Below are positions 22,702 to 35,421 of a DNA stretch of 64,000 nt, piece by piece. This DNA comes from Larix kaempferi. Its lineage: Eukaryota > Streptophyta > Pinopsida > Pinales > Pinaceae. Numbering within the stretch: position 1 is the stretch's first letter; every line of letters begins with the position of its first letter. Below the pieces are notes generated by a model. That model saw only the letters and a program-made list of their open reading frames with translations. It was not told where the DNA came from and did no database searches. The DNA lies in contig BSBM01000261.1 of NCBI GenBank assembly GCA_027924585.1, forward strand, positions 4,729,501-4,793,500, in the 5' to 3' direction. Made by a program: the position numbers and the translations under genes.

Positions 22702-23432
22702 ATGCTATTGTTGTAACTTGTCTTTTATTTGCAAAAAATGCTCATCTTCAGTAAGAGATTCAACATTCCTTTTGCCTCAAATCTGATTGGAAAATGCTAA
22801 TGGATACCACATGCATTTTCATGTTGAGTGCATCAACCACTTTGTTTTATTTCCCCTTTATGTGTTTTATCTCAAAATCAAACTCGCATAAAAACTCCAG
22901 CCATTTAAATTTCCTTTCATTTAATGTTGGATGCTCAAATAAATATTCCAAACCACAATGGTTTATCCTAAGCTCAAATTTCCATTCCATCAAATAATGC
23001 CTCTACATTTTCAAAGTGTGGACTATGGAAGCAAGTTCCAAATCATGGGTAGCATAATTATTCTCAGGTTATTTTAGCTTCTTTGACTCATAAAATACCA
23101 AATAATTGTCTTGAATAATAAATCCTCTAATTCCTTGTTTATATGCATCGGTACACACCACAAAATCCTTTTTGGGATTTCCAATTTTTAAAATTGGAGC
23201 ACTTGTAAGAAGCTTATTCAACAATTGGAAGCTTTTTTCACATTTCTGTGCCCTTCAATGTTGTTCCCTTATTTTGAAAGGAAGTGATGGGGTGTGTAAC
23301 CTTATAGAATCCCTTAATAAATATCATGTAGTAACCAACAAGACCCATAAAAGATATCACATCTATCACATTCTTTGGAATCAGCCAATTCATAATGGAT
23401 TTAATATTTTCGGGATCCACCAATATTCCTTT
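22702..23432 (-). pseudogene. Ty3/gypsy RNase H and connection domain, broken
   Basis: Minus strand reads the connection segment VDPENIKSIMNWLIPKNV...FMGLVGYY (23,238-23,423). Then comes an RNase H domain with VVCTDAYKQG (Asp), VFYESKKL (Glu), NNYATHDLELASIVHTL (Asp) and FKWLEFLCEFDFEIKHIKG. The acidic positions are mostly kept, but several stop codons interrupt the frame. It directly follows reverse transcriptase in the same direction, as in all Ty3/gypsy polyproteins. Confidence 0.85.
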
Positions 23433-24085
23433 CTAAGAAATAATGTGATCCAAATAATGAATTTGCTTCTGATAGAAGTTACATTTACTTATATTTGCGT
23501 ATAACTTATTATTTCTTAGAACTTGCAAAGACATTCTTAAAGGATCTTCATGTTCCTCTTCATTCTTAGAATACATAAGAATGTCATCTAGAACAACTAG
23601 AACAAACTTGTCCAAATACTTGTTAAAAACAATGTTCATGAGGCACATGAATGTAGTCGGTGCATTAATGAGACCAAATGCCACCACCACAAATTCATAA
23701 TGTCCATACCTTATTCGAAATTCTTTCTTATGAATATCTTGTTCCTTGATTCTCACTTGGTGGTACCCAAACCTCAAGTCAATCTTTGAAAATATCTTTC
23801 CCCCTCTCATATGATAATAAAGATCATCTATTGGAGGTAATGGGTACTTGTTCTTTATTGTAACTTTGTTCATCTTCTTGTAATCAATATATAACCTGAG
23901 TGTTTCATCTTTCTTTTTCAAAAATAACATGGGTTCTCCCCATGGAAACACACTTGGTTGAATATATTTATTTTCCAACAGTCCTAGCAATTCTAGTGTA
24001 CTCATTCTGTAAGGTGTCTTAGACACTGGTGAAACTCTTGGTACAAAATCAATTGTGAAATCAATGCCCATTTTCAAAGGAGTCC
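23433..24085 (-). pseudogene. Ty3/gypsy reverse transcriptase, nearly open
   Basis: A stop-free stretch of 214 codons covers most of the RT domain: SPVSKTPYRMS, the LLENKYIQPSVFPWGEPMLF block, RLYIDYKKMNKVTIKNKYPLP, FSKIDLRFGYHQVRI, AFGLINAPTTFM and the catalytic VVLDDILMYSKN, which retains the DD pair. It ends in KCNFYQKQIHYLDHIIS. The longest intact coding piece of element F is here, although flanking domains are broken. The enzyme would copy element RNA to cDNA. The domain order gag-PR-RT-RH-IN identifies Ty3/gypsy and excludes Ty1/copia, where integrase precedes RT. Confidence 0.95.
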
Positions 24086-24089
24086 TGAC

Positions 24090-24640
24090 ACTTCATTGGG
24101 AAACACATCCTTGAATTCTTGCAACACATGATAGTCCTCTGACTTGGGAACTTCATTTTTTGTTATATCCAATATATGGGTTACATACAATTGACAACCA
24201 TTTTTTAAAGAACTTCTTTAGTTGCAAGGCTGAAATATTCCTAATAGAAACCACCTTTGGAATTCCCTTTACTATAATTTGGCTTCCTTATTCATCAATG
24301 CATTCAAAGGTATTTTTGTAACAATCAAGTTTAACTCTATGTGATTCCAACCAATGCATTCCAATGAGAACACCATAAGAACCAAGTGGAAAAAAATTCA
24401 AATTTTCCCATGTGAAGAGTCCATCCATTTCTAATGGACATTTCTCCACCATTTCACTAACTTTCCTCTTAGTTCTAGTGGCTAGTTGGACTAGGCATGA
24501 TTGTATATACTTTTTTTATTAAAAGCACAAACTTCAACAACTCAACAACTTTAGTGTGATATAACTGTGAGTAGATCCAAGGTCAATCAAAATAAAAATA
24601 GATTTCTTAGAAATCATACCTTCAACCTCAACCACAATTG
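24090..24640 (-). pseudogene. Ty3/gypsy retropepsin (protease) region, broken
   Basis: Minus strand shows SIFILIDLGSTHSYIT (about 24,560-24,605), corresponding to the pepsin-like active site normally written DSGSTHSF; here the Ser is Leu. Then come KCPLEMDGLFTWENLNF and YGVLIGMHWLESHRVKLDC, typical of the gypsy protease-to-RT linker. Stops and a frame change are present. It lies between the zinc knuckle and RT, as expected. Confidence 0.75.
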
Positions 24641-24664
24641 ATTGATGGTCTGCTTGGTGGTCCT

Positions 24665-24853
24665 CTAGTACAACATAGATTTAGGGACAATCCTTTCCAC
24701 ATCATCCACAATTTCATTCCCTTGGATGTTGTGAACATGCTTGGTACTCCCAATTTGATGTGGACAATTTCTAAGAAAATGGTCCTCTTCACATCCCCAA
24801 CATTGAAGTGGCTCTCTTAGCTTATATCCCATCATCCTAGATGGCGTAGTCAC
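24665..24853 (-). pseudogene. Gag zinc knuckle of element F
   Basis: Minus strand reads PLQCWGCEEDHFLRNCPH. Spacing is CX2CX3HX4C, a one-residue-shorter variant of the retroviral CX2CX4HX4C knuckle that is often seen in plant gypsy gags. The knuckle binds element RNA during packaging. It is separated from the gag domain by stops. Confidence 0.85.
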
Positions 24854-24962
24854 ACCTTGTATTGGATTCCTTTGTTAATTTATTAAATTATTAATGAGTC
24901 TTGAATCACCTCTTTATTTGGTCAAACTTTTCCTTTCTCTTATCTTTACATGCCTTATGGAA

Positions 24963-25545
24963 TTATGGCCAACTTTTGTTTTGATCATAACAATACTTGG
25001 TCTTCCTTGTAGTTTCATATAGATTTTGAGGTTTATCAAACTTAATTTTATACTTGTATGATTGAGGTAATCCACTTAGAAAACACTGAATTTTGACCTT
25101 ATCATCTCTGATAAACTTGACATACCTCAATATCTCCAATAATTTATTGACATATTCCTCCATGGTCATTTGTCCCAATTTCAACTCATGGAACTCTTTG
25201 ATTTTGTAATCATAGTACATGTTGGAGAGGTACTTTTGATTGAAGTAATTTTCAAATTGCTTCCACGCAATATTCCTTTCATTGATCTTCTTGAATTGTC
25301 TAATGTGATCCCACCATATATATGCTCTTCCATTTAAATTAAATATAGCCACTTGTTGATGCTCAACATCAACATGCTTCCGAATTAGTCGGAGCATGAA
25401 GCTAAAGGAGAACCTACTCATTTTTTTTGCTATATCATTCCAGCTGTACCTTCATGTCCAAAGTGGTGTACTTGTCATGTCTACCCCTTTCCTTGTCCAT
25501 TTCGTTGTCATATGACCCATTTAGCAGAGTTACCAAGTTGCGTCT
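24963..25545 (-). pseudogene. Ty3/gypsy gag (Retrotrans_gag), 5' end cut by element B
   Basis: An open frame of about 150 codons holds the gag core: VAIFNLNGRAYIWWDHI, AWKQFENYFNQKYLS, YYDYKIKEFHELKLGQMT and CFLSGLPQSYKYKIKF. Upstream the frame continues (LLNGSY, DNEMDKE) until the element B insertion at 25,545/25,546. The N-terminal continuation lies at 41,159 onward. Gag forms the virus-like particle shell. The core is well preserved compared with the integrase. Confidence 0.9.
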
Positions 25546-27602
25546 TGTAATGTCCCCAATTAAATAATTTTCAGATAAACAATTAAGTTGGCCTACCAAT
25601 TCCTAAGGATTATGTGGGAAAATTAAAATATTGATATTTAACCCCAAGGCCTATAGTTTCTCATGGAAATTCAAAATTCAAAATTGATGGTGGAAAATAG
25701 GCCAATACATTATGGAAAAATCATTAATTGCTCCAAAATGAAGTGGCATGGGGTCCTAGTTGGAATTGGGGGTGCATGAGTGGATATGTGGGGTCCACAT
25801 GAGGGAATATTCCTCCTTTACACATGGCACCATCCTCCAATTCGAATTTGGAAGGATAAGTAACTCCCATGGGGAAGGTGAAGAGTCACAGGGCTATTTT
25901 TAGTCAATGACAGATTCTATGACAACCTATGACATATATGACAACTTATGACAAGAATCGGGTCTTACAACAGCTTACGAAAACTTATGACAACCTATGA
26001 CATGTTTCAACTCCTAAATTTAGCCAAGGAGGGCACTAGAGGAGAAGGGTGGGCCCACATGCTAATGTAACTTCCCCAAAATCAAGCTAAGCATATCAAA
26101 TTCGAATTTCCAAGGTAGATGGAGTTATTGTTTGGCCAAATAACATTAGAGAGGAATTAAATGGGTCCCAATGTGTCATTCTCTCATAAGAATAACATTT
26201 ATTAATCTTTTATTAAATATTTGTGAGAGAATTATGGAATGAGGGGGAAATGCTCCATGAAGATTTTTAAAAGGGATGAATACACAAGTGAGTTTTTGGA
26301 TCATTGTTTGTGTTTTACACTCTTGGAGAGCTTAGCTTTTCCATTTCATGGTGGGTGTTTACCTTCCCTGCCATTGATCTATTTTCGGTGGTGAAAGATT
26401 CCACCCAAGCTAGTAGAGAGGAGGAGATCATCCATAATTTTTCATTGTGCTTCATTGCAGCTGATTATTGAGGGGAGAAATCACTTTCAGATTTATCTAT
26501 AGAGATTTATTGCAAGTTATATTTTCATATATAATAGTGGGGTCAAATTCCTATCATTTGGAGTTTATTTCTATTGATTTACAACTTGGACCAGTGTTGG
26601 TGGGCCGAAATGGAGGTTCTAGTTTTGATACTTCTGAGAATTTCTGGGTTGTGAGCCCTATTCAATTGCATTCATATAACCATTTCCAGTGGGAAACACT
26701 TTTTTCTCACTCAAAAAGGTTTCTGTATGCCCGAGATATCATCAGTTTACTAAATCTACTCTATTCGACATCTCTTCTAGTGGAGTGGCGCACCACTACT
26801 TTTCTATCTCTACATTTCTTGGACTTCAAGCTTCTGTAAGAGCCATATATTGTTGTAATCAGTATATTTAATGTCTCCATACATTCATAATAAATATTTA
26901 CAGATATTTTCATCATATGGTGTTTAATGTTCAAGCTTATGGGTGATTTATGTGCAAATCTGCTAGTATGGTTAAGCAATCTTAAGACAATGTGTATTAA
27001 ATTTTCATATAAGCTCCCTAAAGTCTGTTGTTAATTTATTTTTGTTGATTTGGGAGTGTCATGATCGAATTGGATCTTTTTGGGAATACTTTGTCTGATT
27101 GTGAATTGTTTGGGTCAAGTTGAAAAACTAGTATTCCAATGTGGGGGAAATCGAGCTAGTTTCTCACTAGTCTTGAGAGGGTGTCTTTCATACTTATTTG
27201 GAAGTTATATGGAGTCTATCATTGGGTCAGATAGTTTCATTTGATTCTATTTGATTCCATTAAATTTATATTTGGATAATTCGATTTTCTCTGGTAGTGT
27301 TTGGGAAGAGTTGGAAACCTCGTGTTCAGTGTGGCCAAAATTAAACTATTGTTCCTAGTTTCTTTACCAGCTTCCAATTTTATATCAGATCTGATTTTGG
27401 GAACATATCAGTGGAATCTAAACACTTTGATGAGATTCACACCATTAATGGACATCATAAATATACATACACTCCACTGTTGTTGAACGAGAGAATCTCA
27501 TAAGCCTTCATAAGCCATTGTTTGGGAAAAAGTTGAAAATCAACATAATTAAAGTTGGAACCTTGGAGATAATATTCCTAATTTCTGATTGGGCACATTA
27601 CA
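25546..27602 (+). mobile_element. 5' LTR of element B (2,057 bp)
   Basis: Starts TGTAATGTCCCCAATT and ends GGGCACATTACA, one base before a primer binding site. The partner LTR is 30,668-31,553 plus 39,978-41,158, 2,067 bp once element C is removed. Flanking bases are CGTCT (25,541-25,545) and CGTAT (41,159-41,163), a target-site duplication with one mismatch. A TATA-like TTTTTAAAAGG lies near 26,266. The LTR includes an 11-bp repeat cluster. Confidence 0.92.
25908..26010. repeat. 11-bp repeat cluster (ATGACAACCT family) in LTR B
   Basis: Eight or more units of the type TATGACAACCT or TATGACAACTT with degenerate members. The second LTR holds an equivalent, slightly different cluster at about 31,028-31,140. 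In that copy the units TATGACATCT and TATGACAACT occur in a different number. Confidence 0.8.
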
Positions 27603-27603
27603 G

Positions 27604-27619
27604 TGGTATCATATCATGG
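27604..27619 (+). other. Primer binding site of element B
   Basis: TGGTATCATATCATGG, one base after the 5' LTR. The first eight bases match the initiator tRNA-Met site and the rest is degraded. It fixes the element as plus-strand. Confidence 0.75.
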
Positions 27620-27668
27620 TCCTTGCACCTTTGCATTAATATCATCCATTGAAAAATAATTTGCAGCC

Positions 27669-30048
27669 ATGTCTTACTATTATGATGAATCCTATGAGTA
27701 CAATGCTTATGAGTAGTATGAAGATGATTGTGAGCAATATGAAGAAGAATGTGAATGGTATGAGGAAGAGGTGCCATCATGCAACAATTCTTACAATTTC
27801 ATAAGGAATGAGGATTATTCTTATGACCTTGTGTATGATGAAGATGAATGTGTCATACCACCAAAGGATAATCCTATGAATGAATTAGAAATATTGAGAG
27901 CAACATGTAAAACTTTTCCTCAACAATATCAAGCATATCTTGCTTTGATGGGAAAGACAAGTAAGGACATTCTTTTTGAAGAATTTGTTGATTGTGTGTT
28001 TGGATATAGGCCCAATAATGAAGATATGGAGTTAGTGAAGAAAGGTCTATGCCCTTCTTGCAAAATACCTTGGAGAGTAAATCATATATGTTTGAGTGAA
28101 AAGGAGGAGACCCATGAGACACCTAGTTTTGTAGGTGGTGAAGCAGAAGAAGCATCGCATGAAGAGGATTGAAAGTCACTCCCAAGTGACTTTGAAAAAT
28201 ATGAAGAAACATTACATGAGCATGGAGAAGATTCCATTAAAACTACTAAAGATCATTCTGAGACACATTCTACTTTGGACATGGATCAAAGAGCATCTAC
28301 TGATGGATGCTTGAACTGTGAAGGAGTACCTACTGATGGGTGCTCACACCTCTTTTTTGGTGACATAAAGATCACTTTTGAAGGTGTTGCTGGAAGCCAA
28401 AGTTCCATTTACCATGGATATGGAGACGTTGTAGTAGTTGAAGAAGAACCAATATCAACTTCCCCATCACCACTTGATCTTCATGAAGTTGGTCCAAGCA
28501 AGAGGGAGAAGAAGAGGAGGTTCATTTGCAAGAAAATCATTTTCTTGCAGGGTCCTTGAATATGGATGAAAAGATTCGAGAGACCTTGAAGACTCTCCAT
28601 GACACTCAAACATTGGTTTCAAGTTCTTGTTGGAGAGCTACTTCATTGGAGGAGCCATCCTTCCTTGAATACATGGAGAAGATTCAAAGAGCAATGTGCA
28701 ACATCAAAGGTAATTTCATGTCTTTTCTTTTTGATAGAAACAATTTGGTTGAGCTTAATGAATGGTTACATAAGTCATACTTGAAGAATAATGAAGATAT
28801 TCATAAGCTCAAAATTCAAAATGAGCAACTTCTCGAGAGGTTGCAAGATACTTGTTCTTCCTCCTATGTTTCAAATTGTCATATGGTAGATTTCTTGGAG
28901 GATTCTCATGACATGGTGGATCATGAGAAACATGGAAATTTGCATGTGCTTGATGTGTTTGAATATGGGATTGATGAGATCCAAGCACTTGATGTGGTGG
29001 AAGAGTAACTTGAGTTGTCTCTTGACGATGGTTATGCATTTTTTGAAGAAGTGCATGATTCCTCTACCTTGGAACCAACCTATGAGAAAATTTTCACACT
29101 TTTGAGGGAGGTGCATGATTCTACCTCTATGGATCCCTCAAATGATGAGAATTCTGCACTTTCTGATCATTTTTGTGAGTTGATTCATTCTCCTACATCC
29201 TACACTTCCATATTTTGCAGCATTCATCCTAATGAAGTATGGGTGAAAGGGTTCTTTCTGATGGTGCCCCATGAGGAGTACGAAACTCCTATCTCTCCTT
29301 TTGATGATGACATTGCTACAACACCTTCTTATTTACATTTGCAGTATCATCCTTTGTTACCTTATGATGATACACATCTACATGGATGCACCTATGATGT
29401 TCACTTGAGTCACTTGAAGACTCATGATTTTTCTTGCTCCTTGCTTAGTTCATTTGATGTTGGAGTAACTTCATCCAATACTTGGGTGAAGATATTTATG
29501 ATTGGAGCACATTCTTATTGGCAGCCACATCCTTTGCTATTTTTTCTTACTCTCACATTCATGGGTGTATGGATAAGACTTCTTTGAGCCACTTGAAGTC
29601 TCATTGTTTTCCTTGCTCCTTACTTGGTTTAGATTTTTACAGAGGTTCTTCATTCACTTCTTGGATGAAAGAACACATGGATGATTATTTGGATGCATCT
29701 TACATCCTTTTAGAGCAGCATTATAGGACATGGGATGCTCATTTATGTCATTGGAGCATATTTTATTGGTCACTTCATGCTTTTATGCACTTGGCACATG
29801 ATGATCTACTTACTTGGATGTACACGCACTTTCATGATTCTTTGATGAGGTACCTTCTTGATGTACATTTGTATGATATTGTTATGTACTTTGATGATCT
29901 ATATTTTGAACTCATGATGTTTGGAAGGATGCAATACAAGCAATGTGATCCTATTATTGCTTGGTTTCATCTCACTTGGAGCAGCAGTTTGATTGCTGGT
30001 TTGAGAGAGAAAACCAACCTTCACTTGTTTGAGTTCATCTTTGCATAA
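27669..30048 (+). pseudogene. Long unknown protein frame of element B (no gag/pol recognised)
   Basis: Starts ATG 50 bp after the primer site and fills most of the 3.07-kb interior. Part 1 (27,669-28,559) begins MSYYYDESYEY, very rich in Tyr/Glu/Asp, and contains FPQQYQAYLALMGKTS and a CPSCKIPWRVNHIC motif that could bind metal. It has in-frame stops at 27,714 and 28,170. A frame change near 28,530 leads to part 2 (28,526-29,587): a likely coiled coil (HKLKIQNEQLLERLQ), a stop at 29,006, then acidic segments. A second frame change near 29,480 leads to part 3 (29,482-30,048), rich in Trp, His, Tyr and Leu. In total about 790 codons with only five interruptions, so it was coding recently. I recognise no family. 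It could be a highly diverged gag or a captured gene. Confidence 0.7.
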
Positions 30049-30653
30049 CAATGTTCTATTTTCCTATGTGGGATACCTTTTGAGAGATGGATTCAGTTTT
30101 CACATGAGATATGGATTCAGTTTTCACATGCTTGGTGTTCATGGCATTTCATAGTATACATTTCACACCATGCATGTATCATGATCATTTGGGACCTTGG
30201 GATCATTTTTGGTCTCATTGGTATCAATTTTTGCAGGAAGCAAGCAGTATGGGAGATTGAGTCACCACTTGAGAAGGTGATTTTATAGTGCAACAACAAG
30301 CATGGTGGTTCCTCTCTGAAATGATCTTGGAATCTTGAAGACTCAATGTTTGGCAACTCAGTGGCAACTTCAAAGAATTATATAGTGAGCAAAAGGGTTG
30401 AAAGTTCAGAAAGGGTTTCCAAAATATGAAAGAGGTAAAGATTAATTGTGCAAATTTTGTTTTGATGGATTTAATTAATCTTTTGGTGTTTAGTGGTGAT
30501 GTCACAAGAGATATCAATATGAAAAATAAAATCCACATCTCTTTACTTTTGGAAACAAACAGTTGCAGTACATGAGTGCCACTACTCAAAGTTTTGGAAG
30601 GAAAACAGGTTCTTCAACATCCATGTTTAAAATTGCTTGAGGAAAAGCAATCT
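30049..30653 (+). mobile_element. 3' untranslated interior of element B
   Basis: Between the end of the long frame and the polypurine tract. No coding motif seen. It contains a short direct duplication of GATTCAGTTTTCACATG near 30,090-30,130. Confidence 0.6.
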
Positions 30654-30667
30654 TGGGTGGGGAGGAC
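30654..30667 (+). other. Polypurine tract of element B
   Basis: TGGGTGGGGAGGAC immediately before the TGTAATG start of the 3' LTR. This is the expected plus-strand primer site. Confidence 0.85.
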
Positions 30668-31553
30668 TGTAATGTCCCCAATTAAATAAATTTTAGATAA
30701 AAAATTAAGTTGGCATATCCAATTCCTAAGGGTTATGTGGGAAAATTAAAATATTGATATTTAACCCCAAGGCCTATAGTTTCTCATGGAAATTCAAAAT
30801 TCAAAATTCATGGTGGAGAATAGGCCAATAGATTATGGAAAAATCATTAATTTCTCCAAAATGAAGTGGCATGGGGTCCTAGTTGGACTTGGGGGAGCAT
30901 AAATGGATATGTGGGGTCCACATGAGGGAATAATCCTCCTTTACACATGGAACCATCCTCAAATTCGAATTTGGAAGGATAAGTAACTCCCATGGGGAAG
31001 GTGAAGAGTCACATGGCTATTTTTAGTCAATGACAGATTCTATGAATACCTATGACATGTATGACAACTTATGACAAGAATCAGGTCCTATGACATCTTA
31101 TGACATCTTATGACAACTTATGACAACCTATGACATGTTGCGGATCCTAACTTTAGCCAAGGAGGGCACTAGAGGAGAAGGGTGGGCCTACACGCTAATG
31201 TAACTTTCCCAAAATCAAGCTAAGCCTCTCAAATTCGAATTTCCAAGGTATATGGAGTTATTGTTTGGCCAAATAACATTAGAGAGGAATTAAATGGGTC
31301 CCAATGTGTCATTCTCTCATAAAAATAACATTTATTAATATTTTATTAAATATTTGTGAGATAATTCTAGAATGAGGGGGAAATGCTCCATGAAGATTCA
31401 TAAAAGGGATGAAGACACAAGTGAAATGTTTTTTGGATCATTGTTGTTGTTTTGCACTCTTGGAGAGCTTAGTTTGTCCATTGCACGGTGGGTGTTTACC
31501 TTCCCTGGCATTGATCTAGTTTCGGTGGTGAAAGATTCCACCCAAGCTAGTAG
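30668..31553 (+). mobile_element. 3' LTR of element B, left part
   Basis: Matches the first ~870 bp of the 5' LTR (25,546-26,416), including the repeat cluster. It ends in AGTAG, where element C is inserted. The remainder of this LTR resumes at 39,978. Confidence 0.92.
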
Positions 31554-32017
31554 TGTGGCAACCCCATATATGAATATAGAAGTTTCAATATAATATGATA
31601 TAAGTAACATAATAATACAATTTAATAAAAAGAGAAGTAACGGAAGTGAAATTTTATTATGATAAAAAGAAAAATTAAACAAGAAATTAAGAAAAGGGGG
31701 AGAAGGGGAAATAAAAGGAGAGGAAGAAGAAGAGAGAGGGGATTTTTGTATTTACTTGGGAGCTGAGAGACAAGCACTGGAATAGGGTTAATTGTTGGGG
31801 GCTCGGGGGCCTCAGCCAATGGCTAGGGATTGTTGGGTGGAGATTCGTCCCCCCACTTTCAGTTGCATACCGAAGAGCTACTAGGAATCCAGGTAAGTAG
31901 GGTGCCTCTCTATGATTCTCAATTATTTTTTTATATAAAATACAAAATTTGTTTTGCAGGTTTTCTTTCAGATTTGTTTGATTTGCTATTATCCTGGTTT
32001 ATATTATGGGTTCTACA
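31554..32017 (+). mobile_element. 5' LTR of element C (464 bp)
   Basis: Starts TGTGGCAACCCCATATATGA and ends GGGTTCTACA. It is preceded by AGTAG (31,549-31,553) and followed after three bases by a primer binding site. Compared with the 258-bp 3' LTR, it has about 200 extra bases near its start, bounded by GAATA on both sides. The 3' LTR has therefore probably lost that part by a short-homology deletion. Confidence 0.92.
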
Positions 32018-32020
32018 TTT

Positions 32021-32036
32021 TGGTATCAAAGCTAGG
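32021..32036 (+). other. Primer binding site of element C
   Basis: TGGTATCAAAGCTAGG, three bases after the LTR end, resembling the initiator tRNA-Met complement. Confidence 0.85.
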
Positions 32037-34781
32037 CTCAGACACTTGTGGTTTAAGGCTCTTAAATACTTTACAATTGCATCTTCCTTAGATTCTCTAA
32101 TTTTATTGATTATTATTGGTAGACTGAAAGTGTAGAGAGGGCATATCCCTAGCCTCCCTCGTAGACAATTTTCTCATTTAAAATTAACTATATTCTCTAC
32201 GAGAGGATGCACATCCTTCCATGGTACCGTTGACTGCTTTTGATACCTCCATTTATTGTTCTTCATGGCATATGAAAGAAAAGAATGAAACCCTCTTGTT
32301 TTAATTATCCTGTGAACAATATTTAACTAGAATCTTGATGTGTGACTTAATTTCATGAGGGCATAGCTTGCGATTTCGATTGGTTTTTTGTATTGACTTG
32401 TAATTAGGATTGCTGTAAGTTAATGTTTTTAAGAAAGCAGCCAATATCTTATTGTGGTTTTCTGAATCAGTGATTTTCATGTCACATTCTTTTAAGACCT
32501 CATTACACAGGATATAATCAGGTATATAATTTTGATATATTCTTGAGAAAATGTAGTCTCTTTTGTTTCATCTCTTTGATTGAGTTGAAAGTATTAGAAG
32601 CCAGTGACCATATTATTATACACTAGTCAGTATTATACTGAAATCGATTTGTGTTTATTATTTTGAGCGAAAAAAGAATGCACGGTAATATTCATTTATG
32701 TTTTGGTTCTGAAGTGTTATTTTTTTGCAGATGATGCTTATCTACGACAATTTCTTTAATACAATGCCATCCATGTATAGCCCATCTTCATTAACAAGAA
32801 GACAAAGTACAACATTAAAATATAGATACTGACATGGAAAGCATCAAAATCCATTTACATCGTGTCCTCCAATTAAACTTTGGCATTGGAAATAAATTGA
32901 GAGAACCTCCAAGCAGCTCTTTGAAATGGTTTACTTGCCTTGCTTCAAATTTTCATTCCCTAGATAAAATATGAAGGCTTTTGATATCCACGTAATAAAC
33001 AATAACATATTATTTATGCTATCCTTTTTGTTTTTTCCAAGCCATCATATTCTTGCAGGTTTTGCCTGATAAGAAAAGGAAAAAGTGAGTATGTGCAGGT
33101 TTTGTACAGGGGTCTCCATATATATTTGTTTTTTCTGTGCCTTTGATTTTACTACAAAGTTAAAATTTCATTAACACAAACGTAAAAATGCTATAAATAT
33201 TTTGTTGTAAACTGATCTAGCTAGGACTTTTGGCTAATTTTGGTTGTGTAGCCACAACTTAGGAAGATTTCCTGAGGAAAGTATGTAACTATATATATTC
33301 GTATTAATCCATATTTGTCCAGCTGACATGTTTTCACTTGTGATAAGATGCTTCAGCTCATTTCAAGCTTTAGTTGTCTATTCCATGAAGTTCCAATCTA
33401 CAAAACGCAGAGGTTGTTCTTCAACCAATATGCAAGACTGCTAAAAGAAAGAAAGAGTATCTAGGCATCTGCCAATCCTCTTTTGGTCTATAAAAATAAG
33501 TCCATGCAACTCTAAACATACATCCAACTTCTATAGTTTCGATTTCATGATCAAAGCTTCAAGCTCGTCTTGTTATCAAAAGGTGTGTCCTAGACTCCTA
33601 GTCCACAGCTTCATATGATATTCTTCCCCATTTCCCTTCAGATGTTCCCAGCTGAGAACCTTGGTATTCCTCTTTCCTAATCCACAAATCACAAATCCCA
33701 GACACCCAAGATTGCCATGTGATCATTTAGGTGTGCGCAATTTGAAGGTTAAGCCAACTTAAAATGCCAATTATGATTATGGTATAACTTTGTTCATACC
33801 TGAAATTCATATGGAAATTTTTTCAATTTTATAAAAAAAAATGTTGTAGCTTTTTTCAATTTATAATAATTACCTCTTTCTTTTCGTGAGTAAAATATTG
33901 CTGTTTATTGATTTGAACAAAATCACCTTTTTCGGGGATTTTCATCCATTCATACATATCATATATCATAGATATAGACAATCAACATGTAGGCCTGATC
34001 TGGAAAAGTTTTCCAACAATTTTTTCTCTTATCACTAATATGAGTGGAGAAGAATTTCTCAAAGCACGGATGGGTGAAGAGGCTGGGTACTGATTTCACT
34101 CATTAACACCTTTCCTAGTGTGGGTATTATAACTAACTACATAGTTACCGTCTAATTACACAATCAATATCAGTAATGCTACTAATATTCGCATGCATCC
34201 AACTACAATCAATGGACATCGAGTTCGTTGTAGTAGTGGAGAACATGCGAGATTCATTGCAAGTTGAAGTTTGGGTATGCATGCATCCTTTCATTCTAAT
34301 ATATTTTCTTTTACGAACTGTGATATTATTATTTTGACAGATGGATTTTCCCTTATATCTGTTATATAGATTTTGTTACGAACTATGATATATTATTATA
34401 CGAGCTCAGCTCACTTAAATGCTGGGAAACTGGCTGATACGTGGCATTGACACATATGGTTGATACAAAGAGTGACTTTATATAACCTTATATGTCCATA
34501 ACGCTCATAACTCTTTGCATACAGTGGCATAACCTCATATGTCCGTAATTGTCATAAGGCTTGCATACTGTTGCGTGGAAGCTAGAAATATGTCCATATG
34601 TAACGCTCATAACGCTTTCGAATTATACAATGGCATGGAAGGAAATAAACACCTTTACCTCTAATCCAATATGGCCGGTTATGGCGATTTATTTAGAAAT
34701 TTTTAGAGTATGAAGATTCAATTCGGCACTTTTGGTGGTTTCACACCAAAGTTATAAGTGTTTTATTAACAGTTACCCAAG

Positions 34782-34885
34782 TGATTTAATTAGGTGGAAC
34801 ATTAGTGATAAATAAGTGAAAATAACAAGGTGGTTTAATTAGTTGGAACATTAGTGATAAATAAGTGAAAATAACGAGGTCGAGT
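34782..34885. repeat. Tandem duplication, 59-bp unit (two copies)
   Basis: TTTAATTAGGTGGAACATTA and TTTAATTAGTTGGAACATTA, each followed by GTGATAAATAAGTGAAAATAAC; offset 59 bp. Confidence 0.85.
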
Positions 34886-35421
34886 TATAACCATTTCAAT
34901 TTCAATTTTCAACCATTGATTAAAGAATTAAAATTGAGAATATTATCATTTTGATTAATCTTGTCAGTAAAATTTAAAAATAATTAAAAAATAACACCTC
35001 TACCTAATGTATTGAAATATTATTCATATCTACTTAATTAGCACAACCACCTAACACCTTCTCTTGAAGGGGTCGTCCTACGCCGCTCGATCTATGATCG
35101 AAAGTAGGCAATTCTCGTTGCAAGGTTTTTGACGAGGTGATAATCCTTTGAGTCCAGGTTTTGAATCTCCCAGTATCTTTCTTTTGTCTTTGGCATTTAG
35201 TTAGACCACATGAATTTACACTGGTTTTTAGTGGAGAGGTCTCTAATGCTTGGCTAACTATAATGAGGAAATCATATTTGCTAGATGGTTTTTTCGTCTC
35301 TAGTTTTTCAAATTAAATTCAAGGCTTTAGGGTTCCTCTGATGCCCAGCTCATAAAATATGTTAAGGGTTAGAGTTAGTTTAATATTTCCTTTAAAATTG
35401 TCTTCGAAGCTACGAGCTGTC

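Noticed and set aside
35060-35190. tRNA- or SINE-like look of a GAGTCCAGGTTTTGAATCTC stretch
   Set aside because: The B-box-like part is imperfect, there is no A box at proper spacing and no acceptor stem pairing.
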